Of a stretch of 64,000 nt of DNA, positions 1 to 18,816 are shown piece after piece. The translations under genes and the position numbers were made by a program. The notes beneath the pieces are model-generated. The model was not told the origin of the DNA and made no database searches. It saw nothing but the letters and a program-made list of their open reading frames with translations. Numbering within the stretch: the first letter of the stretch is position 1; every line of letters starts with the position of its first letter. This DNA is from Aminobacter ciceronei (lineage in GTDB: Bacteria; Pseudomonadota; Alphaproteobacteria; Rhizobiales; Rhizobiaceae). The stretch spans positions 1 to 64,000 of the forward strand of contig NZ_JACJHY010000003.1 in the NCBI RefSeq assembly GCF_014138625.1. The letters are read 5' to 3'.

Positions 1-39
1 AACTCTCCTTCCACGGCATCAACACCTCCGGCCAAAAGC

Positions 40-95
40 CAAAAGTGTTACCCATGTGTCCGGTACGAAACGTCACCTATGTCTCGGGTCGCTCA
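40..95. repeat. Two imperfect tandem copies of an IS-end-like motif
   Basis: Two related stretches follow each other: GTTACCCATGTGTCCGGTA at about 48-66 and a diverged copy, GTCACCTATGTCTCGGGTC, at about 73-91. Repeated GTTACCCATGTGTCC-type motifs remind me of the ends of IS481-like insertion sequences. No transposase lies inside the window, so this could be the edge or remnant of an element to the left. The family assignment is from memory and weak. Confidence 0.3.
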
Positions 96-127
96 TTCGA
101 CCACGTCCGAGCTCGCTCGCCTCTTGG

Positions 128-604
128 CTAAAGGGGCACTTTCGCCACGCTGTCCTTGTAGTCCTGCTTGGGGTCACCCAGGCCCAGGAACATCTTGACG
201 CCGGCAACGAGGCTGGAAGCGTCGAGCCAGATCTGGGCGTCCGCCGGTTCGAACCGCAGCAGCCTGAGCTTCGGATCATCCTTGCCCTTCTCGAACCACG
301 CGGCGACGAAGCGGTTCCACAGCCGATCCATCGTGCTGCGGTCGCCGTCGATCCTGAGGGTGCCATGGACGGTGGCAAACAGGTCATGTTTCTTGGCCGC
401 GTAGACCAGCGTTGCTTTTCTGGCGCGCGCTAGCTTGCCTGCAAGCTCCGTGTCGCTTGCCGTGAAGAAGTAGATGGTCTTACGTTCGCCATCGAACTGC
501 GCGGTCATCGGGCGCGGGTCGATGCCTGAGACGCTTACCATCACGGTCATGTCTGAACGTATCGACTTCCAGAATTTTGCTTCGAACTCTCGCTTGTCGG
601 CCAT
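128..604 (-). CDS. Pyridoxamine 5'-phosphate oxidase-like general stress protein
   Basis: A 158-residue protein with the split-barrel flavin-binding fold of the general stress protein 26 / Pyrid_ox_like family. These are small cytosolic FMN-binding proteins, usually of unknown substrate and often stress-induced. Typical features are the central strand around TIYFFTASDTELAGKL and the C-terminal stretch with LLRFEPADAQIWLDASS, where the conserved W of the family lies. I chose the ATG at 604 because AAGGAG sits about 8 bases upstream; the open frame continues to 700 without a better start. It is a single gene next to the end of the autotransporter gene, with no visible operon partner. The enzyme reaction cannot be predicted. 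Confidence 0.85.
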   Translation of the reverse strand: MADKREFEAKFWKSIRSDMTVMVSVSGIDPRPMTAQFDGERKTIYFFTASDTELAGKLARARKATLVYAAKKHDLFATVHGTLRIDGDRSTMDRLWNRFVAAWFEKGKDDPKLRLLRFEPADAQIWLDASSLVAGVKMFLGLGDPKQDYKDSVAKVPL

Positions 605-776
605 TGTGAAACTCCTTGAAGGAGGTTCAACCCCTGGCGTCTCGGGAGGTTCCATCTGAGGGGCGGCGAAGGGAGTTCCCGAGCGTCTCGGTCTGGCCAA
701 CTGTTCGTAAGCGGCGGGGGAGTGTCTGGGCCCTGACTGCGGACAGACCGGAGCGGCGTCTCCGTCGCCCCCTTGA
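605..776. other. Intergenic gap between the stress protein and autotransporter genes
   Basis: This gap carries the upstream region of the stress protein gene and the 3' end of the autotransporter transcript. I see short GC-rich inverted stretches around 710-770 but no convincing terminator with a T run. Confidence 0.4.
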
Positions 777-10529
<9,753 letters not shown>

Positions 10530-10684
10530 GTGATATTCCCTGTATCGCGGACGCAAACCGGCAGCCGGCGGCGCGCAAGGCTCCGCCAGCGCCGCGACAG
10601 GTGTGCTGTCGGCGCAGTTCACATCGGCTGCTAAGTTCAGCTCCGGCGCCCGCCCCAAAAACCCCAAGCGCCGGGATGAGCGGG

Positions 10685-10713
10685 ACCCTATGCCCGCCAA
10701 AAAAAGGGGTCAA
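10685..10713 (-). promoter_or_regulatory. Candidate sigma70-type promoter of the autotransporter gene
   Basis: On the minus strand TTGACC (10713-10708) is followed after 17 bases by TAGGGT (10690-10685). The -35 box is good and the -10 box only fair. The position, about 150 bases upstream of the GTG start at 10529, is plausible. Other promoters in the gap 10530-10765 cannot be excluded. Confidence 0.35.
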
Positions 10714-10765
10714 TTGTTAGAGACTGACTATTATTGGGGGGAATTTCGGCCGTTATTGCAGGTGT

Positions 10766-11722
10766 TTAGCCGATTTCGGGGGCGAGCGAGGCCTCGTATG
10801 CCGCGTCGATCACGGCGAGCTTCGCTGCCTGTGCGGCGGCGATTTCGCCGAGGAACCCCCTGGAAACCCACATCACCGAACTGCCGCGCTTGCCGCGCCA
10901 GCCGATGCTGCCGAGTGCTTCCGCTTCGCGCAACTTGCGGGCGAGATGCGAGCGCGAAAGCTGCAGCCACAGGCCCATTTCGGCGATCGAGGTGATGCTT
11001 GTCGACAACTGTTCGGCACCGCTGCTGGCGTCTTCCAGCCCGACGATCAGCCGTTCCATGATGATGCCGCCATTGTTGAGCCAGGTGAACAACGAAAACG
11101 TGTTGGCCGGCTCGCGGATGGCCTGCGAAGACAGCAGCCCTTCGCAGATCAGCGGCTCGATGCGGTCCATGCCGTCCGAAGTCGCCAGATAGGTGGCGAG
11201 GCGCTGGCCACCGTCGAGGCCGTCGAGCGTCGCCAGATGCACCATGATCCAGCCATGTATGGCATCGAACGTCGATTGCGACGGACGCACCGGCCGTGCC
11301 CGGCGGTCGTCGCTCTCGGGGCAATATTCGATGTAGCCGTAGTTGAGCAGTTCCTTGAGGAAGGCGTCGGCAGTGTTGCGGCTCGCCACCGCGTAGGCCT
11401 GGGTCATGTCGAGGAAGCGCGACGTCAGGAGTCCTGGCTCGCCGGCGTCTCGATTGAAATAGACGGCGAAGCCGATGTGGCCCATCAGCCAGCGTTGCTG
11501 GGTGGCGAAGATGGAAGACTGCCGCGGATTGGCCTCGTAGGCGATCAGCAATGCCTGCGACTGCCGCCGGATCAGCTCCTGCAGCGCGGGGTGGCTGGCG
11601 ATTTCATCCGCAGTTATCGGCAAGAATCGGCCCTCGAACTGCTCGCTATATCCACGCATCAGCCGTGATCTGTCCAGCCCCGACGAAGTAGTCCGGCGTG
11701 CTCTTCTTGGGGTGATGGTCAT
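10766..11722 (-). CDS. Winged-helix transcriptional regulator divergent from RND efflux genes
   Basis: A 318-residue soluble protein without signal peptide. An internal stretch (AFLKELLNYGYIEYCPESDDRRARPVRPS) resembles the recognition helix and beta-wing of MarR-type winged-helix proteins, including the DDRRAR motif of the wing. A second helical, possibly DNA-binding stretch (ISTSIAEMGLWLQLSRSHLARKLREAEALG-like, residues ~245-280) lies near the C-terminus. The two-domain layout is unlike a standard 150-residue MarR protein, so I do not assign a family name. The gene is transcribed away from the RND efflux operon, with a perfect palindrome in the shared gap, so local control of the pump is the simplest role. 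Start chosen as ATG 11722; a GTG nine bases upstream is possible and neither has a strong ribosome site. Confidence 0.7.
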   Translation of the reverse strand: MTITPRRARRTTSSGLDRSRLMRGYSEQFEGRFLPITADEIASHPALQELIRRQSQALLIAYEANPRQSSIFATQQRWLMGHIGFAVYFNRDAGEPGLLTSRFLDMTQAYAVASRNTADAFLKELLNYGYIEYCPESDDRRARPVRPSQSTFDAIHGWIMVHLATLDGLDGGQRLATYLATSDGMDRIEPLICEGLLSSQAIREPANTFSLFTWLNNGGIIMERLIVGLEDASSGAEQLSTSITSIAEMGLWLQLSRSHLARKLREAEALGSIGWRGKRGSSVMWVSRGFLGEIAAAQAAKLAVIDAAYEASLAPEIG

Positions 11723-11891
11723 CGCAGCCACGCCGGCAAATCTATCTCGGCAAATGACCTTTCGATCGGCCTTGCCCGAGGAAAATCAAGTTGCCACCGC
11801 AAAAATGGCCGGCCGCCGGCGCGACGACAGATTGCTGCAATGGTGCCCTGTCATTTGGCTGATCATGAAAACGGGTTTGGCCCAATTAATA

Positions 11892-11903
11892 GATTGATCA
11901 ATC
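11892..11903. promoter_or_regulatory. Perfect 12-bp palindrome, candidate operator of the efflux operon
   Basis: GATTGATCAATC is identical to its reverse complement. It lies in an AT-rich patch between the divergent regulator and the efflux genes, 80-90 bases before the membrane fusion protein start. This is the usual place and form for the operator of a local repressor. Binding is inferred. Confidence 0.5.
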
Positions 11904-11982
11904 GAATAATAGTATGTTGGCTTGGAGGGCGCCGGCGGCCGCCATTCTTCGGAGACATCGGACTGTGGAAAGTTTGTACCAA

Positions 11983-13149
11983 ATGACGCACCACCTTCAC
12001 CCCCGGGCGCGGATCGCGGCGATAGCCGCGGCGCTGCTGGTAAGCGCGGTCATGCCTGCGGCGGCTGATACTGCCGCCAATGCTGCCGCGCAGGGCGAAA
12101 CCGCCAAGCGCCTGGTGTCGACCTTCGTCGTTGCCAGCGACATGACCGAATGGACGCTGTCGTTCACCGGCGTGCTTGCGGCCCGCGAGGAAGTTGCCGT
12201 CGGCGCGCCGTTTCAGGAGCAGCGCATATCAAGCGTCGAGGTCGAGGTCGGCGATCGCGTCGAAGCCGGCCAGATCCTGGTTCGGCTCGACACCGCGATG
12301 CGCGAGAACCAACTGCATGAGAGCCAAGGCCGGCTGGCACGGGCCAAGGCAGCGCTGGCCCAGCAGCAGGCCAAGGCGGCGCAGGCGCTGGCAGCCCTGC
12401 AGCGCGCGATGCCGCTCAGGCAGTCGGGGGCCCTTTCCGCCCAGGGTTACGCCGACCGTGCCTCGACCGAGGCTGTCGAGCGCGAGGGTGTCGCTCTCGC
12501 CCAGGCAGAGGTCGACCAGGCAGAGGCCCAACTCACCGAATCCCGCCGGCTGGTCGAGCGCAACGTCGTCGTGGCGCCGGTTGCCGGTGTGGTGTCCGAA
12601 CGCCACGCCAATGCCGGCGCGCTGACCGGCGGGGAGCCGCTGATCAGGTTGATCCGCGACGGCGAGGTCGAGCTGGCAGCCGAGATCCCGGAACGCGAGC
12701 TGCCGCAGTTGGCCGTCGGCCAGACCGCCTCGGTCACCCTGCCGGGCGTCGCAGGCAGGATCCCGGGCAAAGTCCGGCTGATCTCGCCGAAGATCGACCG
12801 CGAGACCCGTCTCGGCGTGGCCCGCATCGCCTTCAAGACAGATACCGCCCTGTTCTCCGGCGCCTTTGCCCGCGCTGCCATCGTCGTGGCCAAGCGCAAG
12901 GCGATCGTCATTGCCGACTCGGCACTGGTCTATGGCGGCAAGGACAAGACATCAGTCTTCGTGGTCGAGGACGGAAAGGTCGACCTCAGGCCGGTCCAGA
13001 CCGGCATGCGCAACAACGGCAGGCTGGAGATCCGGGCCGGCCTCAAGGATGGCGACGTCGTCGTCGCCAAATCCGGTGCTTCGCTGCGCGACGGTGATGA
13101 GGTGGCTACCACCGACATCGGCGCCAAGACCGGAAGCGTCCGGCCATGA
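11983..13149 (+). CDS. RND efflux membrane fusion protein (periplasmic adaptor)
   Basis: A 388-residue AcrA/MexA-type adaptor that links an inner-membrane RND pump to an outer-membrane channel. The N-terminus has a basic stretch followed by ARIAAIAAALLVSAVMPAAA, a signal peptide. The lipoyl half-motifs flank a coiled coil: ISSVEVEVGDRVEAGQIL before and VVAPVAGVVSERHANAGAL after, with an alanine- and glutamine-rich helical hairpin between them. The beta-barrel part contains LPGVAGRIPGKVRLISPKID. The stop overlaps the start of the pump gene by four bases (ATGA). Start is uncertain: ATG 11983 is used, but an in-frame GTG at 11965, preceded by GGAG, is equally plausible. No outer-membrane channel gene lies nearby. 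Confidence 0.9.
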   Translation: MTHHLHPRARIAAIAAALLVSAVMPAAADTAANAAAQGETAKRLVSTFVVASDMTEWTLSFTGVLAAREEVAVGAPFQEQRISSVEVEVGDRVEAGQILVRLDTAMRENQLHESQGRLARAKAALAQQQAKAAQALAALQRAMPLRQSGALSAQGYADRASTEAVEREGVALAQAEVDQAEAQLTESRRLVERNVVVAPVAGVVSERHANAGALTGGEPLIRLIRDGEVELAAEIPERELPQLAVGQTASVTLPGVAGRIPGKVRLISPKIDRETRLGVARIAFKTDTALFSGAFARAAIVVAKRKAIVIADSALVYGGKDKTSVFVVEDGKVDLRPVQTGMRNNGRLEIRAGLKDGDVVVAKSGASLRDGDEVATTDIGAKTGSVRP

Positions 13150-16100
13150 TAAGCAACATTTCCGCCTGGGCGATCCGCAAGCCGGTGCCCACAATCGTGC
13201 TGTTCGTGGTGGCGACGCTGGCCGGCATCGCTGCCTTCATGCGCCTGCCGGTCAACGCCAATCCCAGCCTGTCGTTTCCGATCGTCACCGTCGCGGTGAC
13301 GCAGCCGAGCGCTGCGCCCGCCGAGATGGAGAGCCAGATCACCCGCCGAGTCGAGGGATCGATCTCCGGCCTCGCCGGCGTCAAGAACATCCGCTCGACG
13401 ATCAAGGACGGCGTGTCGACGACGACGGTCGAGTTCAAGATCGGCGTCGATCCCGACCGGGCGACCAACGATGTCCGCGAGTCGGTCGGCCAGATCCGCT
13501 CCGACCTGCCGCAGTCGATCCAGGAGCCGATCATCTCGCGCGTCGACGTCGAAGGCGGCGCCATTCTCTACTTCACCATGCAGGCGCCGCAGATGTCGGC
13601 GCTGGACGCCTCGTGGTTCGTCGAGGACATGGTCAGCCGCGAGCTTCTTGCCGCGCCCGGCGTCCAGAAGGTCGAGCGTTTCGGCGGCGTCAACCGCGAG
13701 ATCACTGTTTCACTCGACCCCGACAGGCTGCTTGCACTCGGCGTCACCGCCGACCAGGTCAACACCGCGCTGCGCGGCATCAACGTCAACGTGCCGGGCG
13801 GACGCGGCGAGGTCGGCGACCGCGAGCAGTCGATCCGTACGCTCGGCAGCGTCACCTCGTTCGACCAACTGCTCAACCTCTCGGTGTCGCTGCCGGGCAA
13901 GCGCTGGGTGCAGCTCAGCGACATCGCCGCCATCACCGACGGACCGACCGAGGCGCGCAGCTTCGCCCGTTACAATGGCGATGCCGTTGTCGGCTTCTCG
14001 GTCTATCGCGCCAAGGGCTACAGCGACACTGCCGTTGCCGACGCGGTGACCAAGCGGCTTGGCGAGATCACAGCGCGGACACCTGACGTCGCCTTCGTCG
14101 AGGTGATCTCGAACGTCGAATACACGCTCGAAAGCTACAATGCCGCCGTGACCGCGCTGCTCGAGGGCGCCGGTCTGACAGTGCTCGTGGTGTTCCTGTT
14201 CCTGCGCAACTGGCGCGCCACGCTGATCGCCGCGGTTGCCATGCCGTTGTCGATCCTGCCCACCTTCGCCGTCATGGACCTGCTCGGCTACACGCTGAAC
14301 GGCGTCAGCCTGCTGGCGTTGACACTGGTCATCGGCATCCTCGTCGACGACGCCATCGTCGAGATCGAGAATATCGAGCGCCATGTCGACATGGGCAAGC
14401 GGCCCTACCTCGCCTCGATCGAGGCGGCGGATGCCATCGGCCTGGCGGTGGTCGCCACGACCCTGACCATCGTCGCCGTATTCGCGCCGGTCAGCTTCAT
14501 CGGCGGCGCCGTCGGCCAGTATTTCCGGCAGTTCGGCATCACGGTTGCCGTTGCCGTGATGATCTCGCTGGTCGTCGCGCGCCTGCTGACGCCGTTGATG
14601 GCGGCCTATCTGCTGCAGCCGAAAGGGGCCGGTCATCACGCCGCCGAACCGTCGCGGCTGTCGCGCCGCTATCTCGCGCTTCTCGGCTGGACGCTCGATC
14701 ATCGCAAGACGACGTTTGCGCTGGTCTTCGCATTCTTTGCCGGCTCGGTGTTCCTTTTGTCGCAGCTTTCGACCGGCTTCGTGCCCGGCACCGACAGCAA
14801 TGTCTCCGACGCCAGCATCACCCTGCCCCCGGGCACCAGACTCGACGAGACGACGCGCGTCTCCGACCACATCGTCAAGCAATTGCTGCAGCGCAAGGAG
14901 GTGGCGAGCGTCCTGGCCATCACCGGCGACGTCAACAGGGTATCGCTGATCATCAGGCTGAAGCCTCGCGGCGAAAGGCAGCTCTCGCGCAAGGAGTTCG
15001 AGCTTTCCGTGTTGCCCATCCTGGCCAGCGTGCCGGACATCCAGTTCAGCTTCGCCAGCGACTCCGGCGGCAAGGAGCTGTCCATCTTCCTCGCCGGCAA
15101 CAATCCGGAGGAGCTGAACAAGGCCGCGCGCCAGCTCGAGGACGAGATGCGCAAGCTGCCGCAACTGGTCAACGTGCTGTCCAACCAACCTCCCGCAGCA
15201 CCCGAGTTGCTGGTCAGGCCGCGCATGGACGAGGCGGCACGCCTTGGTGTGTCGGTGGTCTCGCTCGGCACCGTGGCGCGTATCGCCACGCTTGGCGAAA
15301 CCGATGCCAATTCGGCGCAGTTCAACCTGGGCGACCGGCTGGTGCCGATCCGCGTGCTGCTCGACAAGTCGGCGCGAGGCGACCTCGAGACATTGCGCAA
15401 CCTCAGGGTCGGCACCGACAGCGGCGCCGTGGTGCCGCTGACCTCGGTGGCCGACATCGACTTCAGCGCCGAGGAAGGCAAGGTCGAACGGCTCGACCGC
15501 AAGCGCATGGTGGCAGTGGAAGCAAATCTAAACGGGGTGACGATCGGCGACGCGATGGCGGCCGTCGAGGCGCTGCCGCTGCTCAAGAACCTTCCCGCCA
15601 GTGTCCAGCACGTGAAGTACGGCGCCTCGGAAGAAATGGGCGAGATGTTCCGCGGCTTCGCGCTGGCGTTGGTGGCGGGCATCCTGATGGTGATGGCGGT
15701 GCTGGTGCTGCTGTTCAGGAACTTCCTGCAGCCGATCACCATCTTGATCGCCTTGCCTTTGTCGCTCGGGGGTGCCGCACTGGCCCTGCTGCTCTATGGC
15801 GCGGCGCTCGACCTGTCGTCGACCATCGGCATCCTGATGCTGATGGGCATCGTCTGCAAGAACTCGATCCTGCTCGTCGACTACGCCATCGACTGCCGTG
15901 CCCAGGGCATGGCGCGTCGCGAGGCGCTGATGCAGGCGGGCATGACCCGTGCCCGGCCGATCATCATGACGACGATCGCCATGGTCGCCGGCATGGTGCC
16001 GGCGGCGGCCGGCATTGGTGCAGACGCAAGCTTCCGTGCGCCGATGGCGGTAGCGGTGATCGGCGGCCTGATCACGTCGACGCTGCTCAGCCTTGTCGTG

Positions 16101-16229
16101 GTGCCGGTCATGTTCACCTCGATGGACGACCTCAATGCCTGGTTCGCCCGCCGCCTCAAGCGGCTGACATCGGTGACCGAGGCGGACCGCGCAGAAGGCG
16201 AGCTGATCGCCGAACGGGCGAGGGGCTGA
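13146..16229 (+). CDS. RND family efflux permease (AcrB-like, HAE1 group)
   Basis: A 1027-residue inner-membrane proton-driven drug/metabolite exporter, the usual length for hydrophobe/amphiphile RND pumps. It begins with MISNISAWAIRKPVPTIVL, the cytosolic helix and first membrane segment. The fourth membrane segment carries the proton-relay pair of aspartates in GILVDDAIVEIEN (about residues 400-401). Two large periplasmic loops follow membrane segments 1 and 7, and the second half repeats the fold (GILMLMGIVCKNSILLVDYA). Translation is probably coupled to the adaptor gene through the ATGA overlap. The substrate cannot be told from sequence; the organism would have to supply a TolC-like channel from elsewhere. 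Confidence 0.95.
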   Translation: MISNISAWAIRKPVPTIVLFVVATLAGIAAFMRLPVNANPSLSFPIVTVAVTQPSAAPAEMESQITRRVEGSISGLAGVKNIRSTIKDGVSTTTVEFKIGVDPDRATNDVRESVGQIRSDLPQSIQEPIISRVDVEGGAILYFTMQAPQMSALDASWFVEDMVSRELLAAPGVQKVERFGGVNREITVSLDPDRLLALGVTADQVNTALRGINVNVPGGRGEVGDREQSIRTLGSVTSFDQLLNLSVSLPGKRWVQLSDIAAITDGPTEARSFARYNGDAVVGFSVYRAKGYSDTAVADAVTKRLGEITARTPDVAFVEVISNVEYTLESYNAAVTALLEGAGLTVLVVFLFLRNWRATLIAAVAMPLSILPTFAVMDLLGYTLNGVSLLALTLVIGILVDDAIVEIENIERHVDMGKRPYLASIEAADAIGLAVVATTLTIVAVFAPVSFIGGAVGQYFRQFGITVAVAVMISLVVARLLTPLMAAYLLQPKGAGHHAAEPSRLSRRYLALLGWTLDHRKTTFALVFAFFAGSVFLLSQLSTGFVPGTDSNVSDASITLPPGTRLDETTRVSDHIVKQLLQRKEVASVLAITGDVNRVSLIIRLKPRGERQLSRKEFELSVLPILASVPDIQFSFASDSGGKELSIFLAGNNPEELNKAARQLEDEMRKLPQLVNVLSNQPPAAPELLVRPRMDEAARLGVSVVSLGTVARIATLGETDANSAQFNLGDRLVPIRVLLDKSARGDLETLRNLRVGTDSGAVVPLTSVADIDFSAEEGKVERLDRKRMVAVEANLNGVTIGDAMAAVEALPLLKNLPASVQHVKYGASEEMGEMFRGFALALVAGILMVMAVLVLLFRNFLQPITILIALPLSLGGAALALLLYGAALDLSSTIGILMLMGIVCKNSILLVDYAIDCRAQGMARREALMQAGMTRARPIIMTTIAMVAGMVPAAAGIGADASFRAPMAVAVIGGLITSTLLSLVVVPVMFTSMDDLNAWFARRLKRLTSVTEADRAEGELIAERARG

Positions 16230-16456
16230 CAGGCCTGAGATTTGCGGGAGGCTGGCTGCCGGTCTCTTGCCCCAAGAGTTTCCAGCGTGGCGGCGGCGAG
16301 CAGCCACGTTTCATTTCAAAACGACGGAGAGACAGATGACAGCGACCTTTTACGCGACAGAACGGGCAGGTGGCCGGGACAAGCCGGCCGCCGCCTTTGA
16401 AACCATCGATCTTTGTGCCCGCGCTGAGGCGCGTGGCCGACCAAGGACATATGCCT
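16230..16456. other. Gap between the RND pump and GNAT genes
   Basis: About 230 bases. It holds an ATG at 16336 with GGAGAG upstream that opens a 56-codon frame running into the next gene, but the peptide (basic and low-complexity) does not look like a real protein. I see no clear terminator. Confidence 0.4.
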
Positions 16457-17518
16457 ATGTACAAACTCGACCCGGCACGCTTTGCCGTCGCCGAACCTCT
16501 GCTTGATCGTCTTACTGCCACACACGCCAGCATCGAGGCGGTGGCCTCCGGCGTGCTTGACGGCGATATCTGGGTGGATGATCCAACCCGGCCCAGGGTG
16601 GCGCTGCTTTGCGAAGGTGGCGACGGCTACTATCTCGCCGGCGACGTCGACCACCAGCCGTCCTATGCGGCCTTGAAACGGACGATCCCGCATACCGCCT
16701 ATCTGATCCCCGACCGCGTGGAATGGGGTGAGGTGCTGGCCGACATCTGGGACAATCCATATGCCCGGCTGCATCGCCGCAAGGCCTTTCGGCATATCCG
16801 CGGAATGGGGAACGTTGCACGGCAGTTGCCCGACGGCTTCGAGCTCGCGCTCGTCGACCAGACACTGCTCGACCGCGGTGTATCAATCGATATCGAGACG
16901 ATCACCGACCACCTCGAAAGCTGGACCTCGCCCGACCTCTTCCTTCAGCACGCCATCGGCTATTGCGTCATCCATGACGGCACTGTTGTCAGCCATTGCA
17001 TGGCCGACAGCGTGGTGGGCGACCGCTGCGAGCTCGGCGTCGGCACCGAGGAGGCCTATCGCGGACGCGGGTTCGGCGCGCTGGTGACCCGCCAGACCGT
17101 CGCCCGTTGCCTCGACCGCGGCATCCGGCGGATTGGCTGGCATTGTCATGCCTCGAACGCTGCCTCGATGCGGATCGCCGAAACAAACGGCCTTGTCGAG
17201 GCGACAACATATGTGGCGTTCAGCTCGACCTTTCCGGCCGAGAATGTCGGCGACCTGCCAGCAGAGGAGTGCCTGGACTGGGCTCGTCACTACGCGGCGG
17301 CCAGCGACGACATCTCCTGGTATGCCTTCCATGCCGCGGGTTCGTTCGCACTTGGCGGCGACCTCGATCGCGCCTTGGTCCATCTCGGGCGGCTGGTCGA
17401 CGGCGACTGGGAGGGGCAGCCGGAATGGCTGGAGAGCTACTGGACCTTCACCGCGCTGCGCGGCCACCCCGAATTGCCTGACATCGTCGCCAGGCAGTCA
17501 CGGAAGTTCGGGGACTAA
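16457..17518 (+). CDS. GNAT family N-acetyltransferase
   Basis: A 353-residue protein with a C-terminal GNAT domain that transfers an acetyl group from acetyl-CoA to an amine. The acetyl-CoA pyrophosphate loop is seen in EEAYRGRGFGALVTRQTV, followed by the HASNAASMRIAETNGL segment typical of motif B. The N-terminal ~170 residues (LLDRLTATHASIEAVASGVLDG onward) fit the additional domain of larger GNAT proteins that resemble the GNAT_acetyltran (FeeM/ZBP-like) group. I chose ATG 16457 because AAGGA lies nine bases upstream; another ATG is six bases before it. The substrate is unknown. Confidence 0.85.
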   Translation: MYKLDPARFAVAEPLLDRLTATHASIEAVASGVLDGDIWVDDPTRPRVALLCEGGDGYYLAGDVDHQPSYAALKRTIPHTAYLIPDRVEWGEVLADIWDNPYARLHRRKAFRHIRGMGNVARQLPDGFELALVDQTLLDRGVSIDIETITDHLESWTSPDLFLQHAIGYCVIHDGTVVSHCMADSVVGDRCELGVGTEEAYRGRGFGALVTRQTVARCLDRGIRRIGWHCHASNAASMRIAETNGLVEATTYVAFSSTFPAENVGDLPAEECLDWARHYAAASDDISWYAFHAAGSFALGGDLDRALVHLGRLVDGDWEGQPEWLESYWTFTALRGHPELPDIVARQSRKFGD

Positions 17519-17670
17519 CATAAACTGACGTTGCCGGCACGCCGCCTCGCATCTTTTGCGGGGCGGCGGATTCGAAAGCGATTCCGAATCCTTCGCTCAT
17601 GTTCTAAGGACTTTGTTTGCATCGGTCTGCCACATGATGGCAGCGGACAGCGGCGGAGTTTGGCACGGCA

Positions 17671-18801
17671 ATGGATCTCTCATTCGATCTCGGGCGCGGT
17701 CCTGCGTCCTATGGACACCGATTTCTGATCGGCCTGCAGCCCGGCCATGTGCTCGGCGACAAGGACAAGCGGCTGCTGTCGTTGCTCAGGCCTGCCGGCG
17801 TCGTTCTGTTCCGCGCCAACTTCCTGCCCGACGCGCCTTATGAGGACTGGCTCGACAATCACAGCAGGCTGCTGTCGGACGTGCGCGAATACATCGAACG
17901 TGACGAGGTGATCGTCTCGATCGACCATGAGGGCGGCGGCGTGCTGCGTCCGCCGGCGCCGATCACCGCCTTTGCCTATGCGCGTGAGTGGCCGAAGCAG
18001 GCCGCCGACGTCGGCAAGGCGATGGGCGTCGAATTGCGCTCGCTCGGCTTCAACGTCAATTTCGCGCCCGTCGTCGACGTCAATTCCAACCCGGCCAATC
18101 CCGTCATCGGCCAGCGCTCGTTCGGCACGACGCCTGACGATGTGGTGCCGGCTGCCAGGGCGTTTCTCGATGCGATGCAGGCCGAAGGCGTCCTCGGTTG
18201 CCCCAAGCATTTCCCCGGCCATGGCGATACGGCGGTGGATTCGCACTATTCGCTGCCGGTCATCGACGTCGACCCCAGGACGTTCCGCAGCCGCGAGCTC
18301 GAGGCGTTCCGTCATTTCAACGATGCGCGGACGCGCATGATCATGACCGCACACATCGTCATCTCGCAGATCGACCCAGGCGTTCCTGCGACGATGTCGA
18401 AGGTGATCCTGCAGGATACCCTGCGCAAGGAACTGGGCTATGAGGGCGTCGTCGTCAGCGACGATCTCGGCATGAAGGCGATCTCCGACCGGCTCGACAA
18501 GCCCGAAACCACGATCCGCATCATCAATGCCGGCTGTGACCTTTTGTGCATGTGCGCCTACTGGGCCGACACCGAGATCATCACGCGCATGATCGACTAC
18601 ATGGCGGCCGGCCTGAAGGCCGGCGAGATCAAGGAGCGCGCGCTCGAACAGTCGTTCACCCGCGTTGCCGGCCTGCTAAAGGACCTGCCCAGCCACAAGG
18701 TCGAGCGCCTCGGTGAGGAGACTTTCGAGCAGCACGCCTCGGTCGCCCCGCTGCGCGCCCGCTCGCTGCCGGCCAACCACGGCGGCGCCACCAAGATCTA
18801 G
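17671..18801 (+). CDS. Glycoside hydrolase family 3 protein (NagZ-like beta-N-acetylhexosaminidase)
   Basis: A 376-residue single-domain GH3 enzyme. The signature KHFPGHGDT, followed by VDSH, is the loop of the NagZ branch that carries the catalytic His-Asp dyad, and SDDLGMKAI holds the predicted nucleophile Asp. There is no signal peptide, so it would act in the cytosol, as NagZ does in peptidoglycan recycling by cutting N-acetylglucosamine from anhydro-muropeptides. Substrate residues such as SIDHEGGGV (normally DQEGG/R) differ a little from enterobacterial NagZ, so a different beta-hexoside remains possible. It seems monocistronic. Confidence 0.85.
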   Translation: MDLSFDLGRGPASYGHRFLIGLQPGHVLGDKDKRLLSLLRPAGVVLFRANFLPDAPYEDWLDNHSRLLSDVREYIERDEVIVSIDHEGGGVLRPPAPITAFAYAREWPKQAADVGKAMGVELRSLGFNVNFAPVVDVNSNPANPVIGQRSFGTTPDDVVPAARAFLDAMQAEGVLGCPKHFPGHGDTAVDSHYSLPVIDVDPRTFRSRELEAFRHFNDARTRMIMTAHIVISQIDPGVPATMSKVILQDTLRKELGYEGVVVSDDLGMKAISDRLDKPETTIRIINAGCDLLCMCAYWADTEIITRMIDYMAAGLKAGEIKERALEQSFTRVAGLLKDLPSHKVERLGEETFEQHASVAPLRARSLPANHGGATKI

Positions 18802-18816
18802 GTCTTTCCGGCGCGG

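Noticed and set aside
10530-10700. A longer N-terminus for the autotransporter, up to 10700
   Set aside because: The added 57 residues are not signal-peptide-like; the GTG at 10529 has AGGGAA upstream and gives a normal extended signal peptide.
13710-15188. A 492-codon minus-strand frame within the RND permease gene
   Set aside because: Shadow frame of the well-conserved RND gene; composition rich in Gln, Arg and His with no domain.
16336-16506. A 56-codon frame with GGAGAG upstream before the GNAT gene
   Set aside because: It overlaps the GNAT start by about 50 bases, its peptide is unlike a folded protein, and the GNAT frame is much better supported.
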